Below, piece by piece: positions 5,877 through 8,152 of a stretch of DNA of 8,152 nucleotides; positions within the stretch are counted from its first letter, which is position 1, and the number at the start of each line of letters is the position of its first letter. The DNA is from Actinomycetota bacterium (GTDB taxonomy: Bacteria; Actinomycetota; Actinomycetes; S36-B12). The notes beneath the pieces were generated by a model. The model ran no database searches. It saw only the letters and a program-made list of their open reading frames with translations, and had not been told where the DNA came from. A program made the translations under genes and the position numbers. The stretch lies in assembly GCA_026392575.1 (NCBI GenBank), contig JAPLBU010000091.1:1-8152 (forward strand), written 5' to 3'.

Positions 5877-7050
5877 GATCAGCGCACAGCTCGCTCTCCT
5901 CGACAGGACGCCAACGCTCCAGGAGTGGCCCACCGGTGCGTCGCCCCTGCACGACGTCGCGCATGACAGCGTCCGCCAGCTAGTTGCATTGCTCGATGCT
6001 CCTGCCGCCACGCAGCCCCCTCGGATCGGGCCGTGGGGCATGGTCGTGGCGATCGCCCGGACTCAGCCCTTCCACCCAGTGCCGCTCTCAGCGATCTACA
6101 TTCTCGTCACCCTCCCGATCTTCTGGGAGGACTTCGAAGCAGCCGTTGCCGTCACGGGAGCTGCCATCGGCGTCGCTCTCATCTTCGCGATCACCCTGGC
6201 GGCCAATGCCCTCATGCGTCGTTCCGGGATGCGCCATGCCGAGGTGTTCTTCGCGACCATCGTGGTGCTGCAGGTGCCTGGCATCGTCGTTGCCATAGCC
6301 GACGGGACCATCGGACAGGTCTCCGCTGTCGCGAACCTCGCGATCGGCTGGATCGTCAGCTTCACCGTCGTCCTCGTGACCTCCGGTGTCGGGTCGTGGC
6401 ATCAGCGCCAGGTCAGCGCGCAGGCTGCTTTCCGCGAGCAACTCGACGAGGAGCGCGTGACGACCCTCGCGCGCGGTCGACTGGGCGCACTTGTCGCACG
6501 CGATGCCGCCCGCACCCTGCACGGCCCGGTGCAGGCACGGCTGGCTGCCTGCGCCGTGGCGATCGACGCGGCAGTGCGGGCACGCGATGTCGAGGCCTAC
6601 GCCGCCGCCCTGTTGCAGGCACAGGAGATCCTGCATGCTCCGCTCACTGTCGATTCCCAGCGCCTCAACGAACGCACGGTTGATGAGGTGCTGACAGGTG
6701 TTGTCGGGTTGTGGCGAGGGCTCGTCGAGATCTCCGTCGTCGTCGACCCGCGGGTCGCAGCCTGCGCCGGCGCGACGGCCTACGGCGTCGAGCGCGTCAT
6801 CGAGGAAGGTGTGACCAACGCCGTCCGGCATGGCAGCGCAACCGAGATCGTCATCGAGGCCCGGCCCGATGGCGCACGCATCGCTGTCGTCGTCACCGAC
6901 AACGGGACCGGACCGGGCGACGGCGCACCCGGCCTCGGATCCACTTACCTCGACGAGATCACCGAGAGCCGCTGGTCACTCGAGCCGGCAATCGGTGGTG
7001 TCGGCAGCTCTCTCACCGCACTCGTTACCCGTGGAACTCCTCGAGGATGA
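5851..7050 (+). CDS. Membrane histidine kinase with HATPase domain, probable C-terminal part of a split kinase
   Basis: The product from ATG 5851 has 399 residues. An N-terminal helical stretch (residues 1-50) leads to four membrane segments at about 78-94, 96-121, 131-150 and 157-182. A dimerisation helix follows with candidate phospho-histidine H224 in RTLHGPVQARL. The ATPase domain shows the N box with N323 (EEGVTNAVRHG), the G1 box with D350 (VTDNGTGPG), GLG at 361-363 and a final GGVGSSLTALV. It should autophosphorylate and pass phosphate to the regulator encoded two genes upstream; the signal is unknown. The start is uncertain: the frame is open upstream to 5740, and the only purine-rich site (GGGAG, 5833-5837) is 13 nt from the ATG. 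That weak start supports the idea that this was once fused to the gene before it. The 3' end overlaps the nitroreductase gene tail-to-tail by 26 bp. Confidence 0.88.
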   Translation: MELAPARAEISAQLALLDRTPTLQEWPTGASPLHDVAHDSVRQLVALLDAPAATQPPRIGPWGMVVAIARTQPFHPVPLSAIYILVTLPIFWEDFEAAVAVTGAAIGVALIFAITLAANALMRRSGMRHAEVFFATIVVLQVPGIVVAIADGTIGQVSAVANLAIGWIVSFTVVLVTSGVGSWHQRQVSAQAAFREQLDEERVTTLARGRLGALVARDAARTLHGPVQARLAACAVAIDAAVRARDVEAYAAALLQAQEILHAPLTVDSQRLNERTVDEVLTGVVGLWRGLVEISVVVDPRVAACAGATAYGVERVIEEGVTNAVRHGSATEIVIEARPDGARIAVVVTDNGTGPGDGAPGLGSTYLDEITESRWSLEPAIGGVGSSLTALVTRGTPRG

Positions 7051-7486
7051 AGATGCGTACGGGCCGATCGGTGATGCGAGCGCGGTAGGCCTTGAAGCCG
7101 CGGTACGCCAGGATCGCCCGGTCCCACACGCGCTCGCGCTCCTCGTCGGTCGCGTGCCGCGCGATGACGTCGACGCTGCGATCGCGGTAGGTCACGCGCG
7201 CATGTGGGTCGGCCTCGAGGTTGATCGCCCACGCGGGGCTGCGCGGCTGGGCGAAGTTCGTGCCGAGCACGGCGATGTCGTCGTCGATAGGCGTGCCCAT
7301 CACGGGCATCGTCCGTGTGAGGCCCGACTTCGCACCGGTGGTCGTCAGCATGATCACCGGCAGTCCGGTCACGACGCCAGGAACCGTCACCCGGCCGTCC
7401 GTCCAGCGGTAGAGCGGACGGTCGAGCCGGTAGAGGGACTTCTGGAACAGCCACGACCCGGGCTTGGTCGCGCCCACCACCTGCAT
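7025..7486 (-). CDS. Deazaflavin (F420)-dependent nitroreductase family protein
   Basis: From ATG at 7486 the product has 153 residues, close to the roughly 150 of mycobacterial Ddn. Family features visible: hydrophobic-to-turn LPVIMLTTTGAKSGLTRTMPVMG (residues 42-64) where the TTTGxKSG segment contacts the F420 phosphate region; NFAQPRSPAWAINLEADPHARVTY (residues 77-100), the conserved P.W..NL.A.P pattern; and a terminal IFILEE strand. Such enzymes reduce quinones, nitro compounds or other acceptors using reduced F420; the natural substrate here is unknown. No good ribosome binding site precedes the ATG, and protein-like sequence (APLPNPVQRG) continues upstream in frame without a start codon, so the true start may be a little further right. 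It converges on and overlaps the kinase gene, but there is no functional link to it in the sequence. Confidence 0.88.
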   Translation of the reverse strand: MQVVGATKPGSWLFQKSLYRLDRPLYRWTDGRVTVPGVVTGLPVIMLTTTGAKSGLTRTMPVMGTPIDDDIAVLGTNFAQPRSPAWAINLEADPHARVTYRDRSVDVIARHATDEERERVWDRAILAYRGFKAYRARITDRPVRIFILEEFHG

Positions 7487-7530
7487 GCCGCGCTGGACGG
7501 GGTTCGGGAGGGGCGCCCGGTACTCGAGGA

Positions 7531-8139
7531 CGCTCTGCAGACGTCGCCACCCTCGCCGTCGCCGGCATCGCCATTGCGATCGCCAGCCCCGCCTCCGCCA
7601 CTCCCCTGCGGGTCCAGCCCAGCAACGGGAAGTGGGGTGGCACGCACTCATCGCTCGCGTGCAACTCGATGCCGGCCCCCGAATCCTCCAGCAATGCGAA
7701 CCCGGGTGGCCTGACCTGCCCCGACGCGAACATCGCTCATGACGAGGAGACGCTGGCCTTCACCCTGGCCGCGCGCCACATCACCAAGATGTCCTTCGAT
7801 ATCGAGATCCAGTGCCTGACATCACCCGATGGCACCAATCCGCCGATGTGGGAGGGCACGGTCATGAGCTACCGCCCGACCACCTTCGGCTACACGGCGA
7901 GCAGTGGCTCGACGGCGATCCCGGCCAGCGGCCTGATGCGCATCCAGTTCCCGGTCGAGGAGACCTTCGGCTACCCAGCCGGCACCGTGCAGGCCACGTT
8001 CGACTTCCGCCGCGCGAAGCCCAGGGTCGCGGCCTTCTACAAGGGCAGCTTCACCGATCCCGCCGACGGGACCTGGGTGTCGTGCTACTCGACGGCGAAT
8101 GCCCCGAGCGTCTTCAGCGTCCAGAAACTCGGTCGGTAG
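7531..8139 (+). CDS. Small secreted protein of unknown function, start codon not found
   Basis: The frame reads a hydrophobic signal core (ATLAVAGIAIAIASPASA) with likely cleavage after residue codon 7597-7599, followed by a mature part of about 179 residues starting TPLRVQPSNGKW. Four cysteines (ACNS, LTCPD, IQCLT, VSCYS) could form two disulfides. The rest is polar and strand-like (SYRPTTFGYTASSGSTAIP, VQATFDFRRAKP), typical of an extracellular beta-rich domain; I do not recognise the family. The oddity is the beginning: the frame is open back to 7354 but holds no ATG, GTG or TTG before the signal sequence. The first ATG in frame (7669) lies inside the mature protein. A frame-0 segment starting at ATG 7485 (MPRWTGFGRGARYSRTL) would supply a basic N-region if one extra base is present around 7530-7550. 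The coordinates given mark the readable part only. Confidence 0.65.
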   Translation, partial: RSADVATLAVAGIAIAIASPASATPLRVQPSNGKWGGTHSSLACNSMPAPESSSNANPGGLTCPDANIAHDEETLAFTLAARHITKMSFDIEIQCLTSPDGTNPPMWEGTVMSYRPTTFGYTASSGSTAIPASGLMRIQFPVEETFGYPAGTVQATFDFRRAKPRVAAFYKGSFTDPADGTWVSCYSTANAPSVFSVQKLGR

Positions 8140-8152
8140 CGACGCTTCAGCG

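Noticed and set aside
6088..6831. 247-codon minus-strand frame inside the kinase gene
   Set aside because: It is a high-GC shadow rich in G, R, D and H without motifs; the plus strand has the H, N and D boxes of a kinase.
6945..7733. 262-codon minus-strand frame covering the nitroreductase region
   Set aside because: It overlaps the nitroreductase in another frame, and its composition (runs of R, P, G) is that of a shadow.

Overview
The window is GC-rich and looks like chromosomal DNA of an actinobacterium (Actinomycetota). The signs are GTG starts, overlapping start and stop codons, a deazaflavin (F420)-type nitroreductase, a REC-LuxR response regulator with a multi-membrane-pass kinase, and two promoters whose predicted transcription start falls on or next to the start codon (leaderless). 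No RNA gene, CRISPR array, transposase or phage gene was found. The genus cannot be told from the sequence.

Left half (1-4009, minus strand): one very large secreted surface protein gene runs off the left edge. At least 1336 codons are present without a stop. The order is signal peptide, six YVTN/NHL-type beta-propeller repeats, an Ig-like domain, a GLUG-rich region, a second Ig-like domain, two glycine-rich (ALK-like) domains, and a fibronectin type III-like domain cut by the window edge. The long open frames on the plus strand here, including one of 621 codons, are antisense shadows of this gene.

Middle (4010-4740): a 167-bp divergent intergenic region leads into a two-gene type II toxin-antitoxin operon, a Phd/YefM antitoxin followed by a RelE/ParE toxin, joined by a GTGA overlap. 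A TGTACA palindrome, the known core of YefM operators, lies on the antitoxin start codon. An exact 15-bp direct repeat flanks the module, and each copy forms the right part of a small inverted repeat.

Right-middle (4790-7050): a two-component system. A response regulator overlaps a four-helix membrane protein, which overlaps a histidine-kinase protein that has four more helices and an ATPase domain. From memory of related actinobacterial kinases, the last two genes together look like one 8-helix kinase split in its central linker. The split could be a real two-subunit form, a frameshift mutation, or a sequencing error.

Right end (7025-8152): a Ddn-like nitroreductase on the minus strand overlaps the kinase gene tail-to-tail. 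Divergent from it is a small secreted protein of unknown function with four cysteines. Its signal peptide is readable in frame but has no usable start codon, which suggests another frameshift or a non-standard start.
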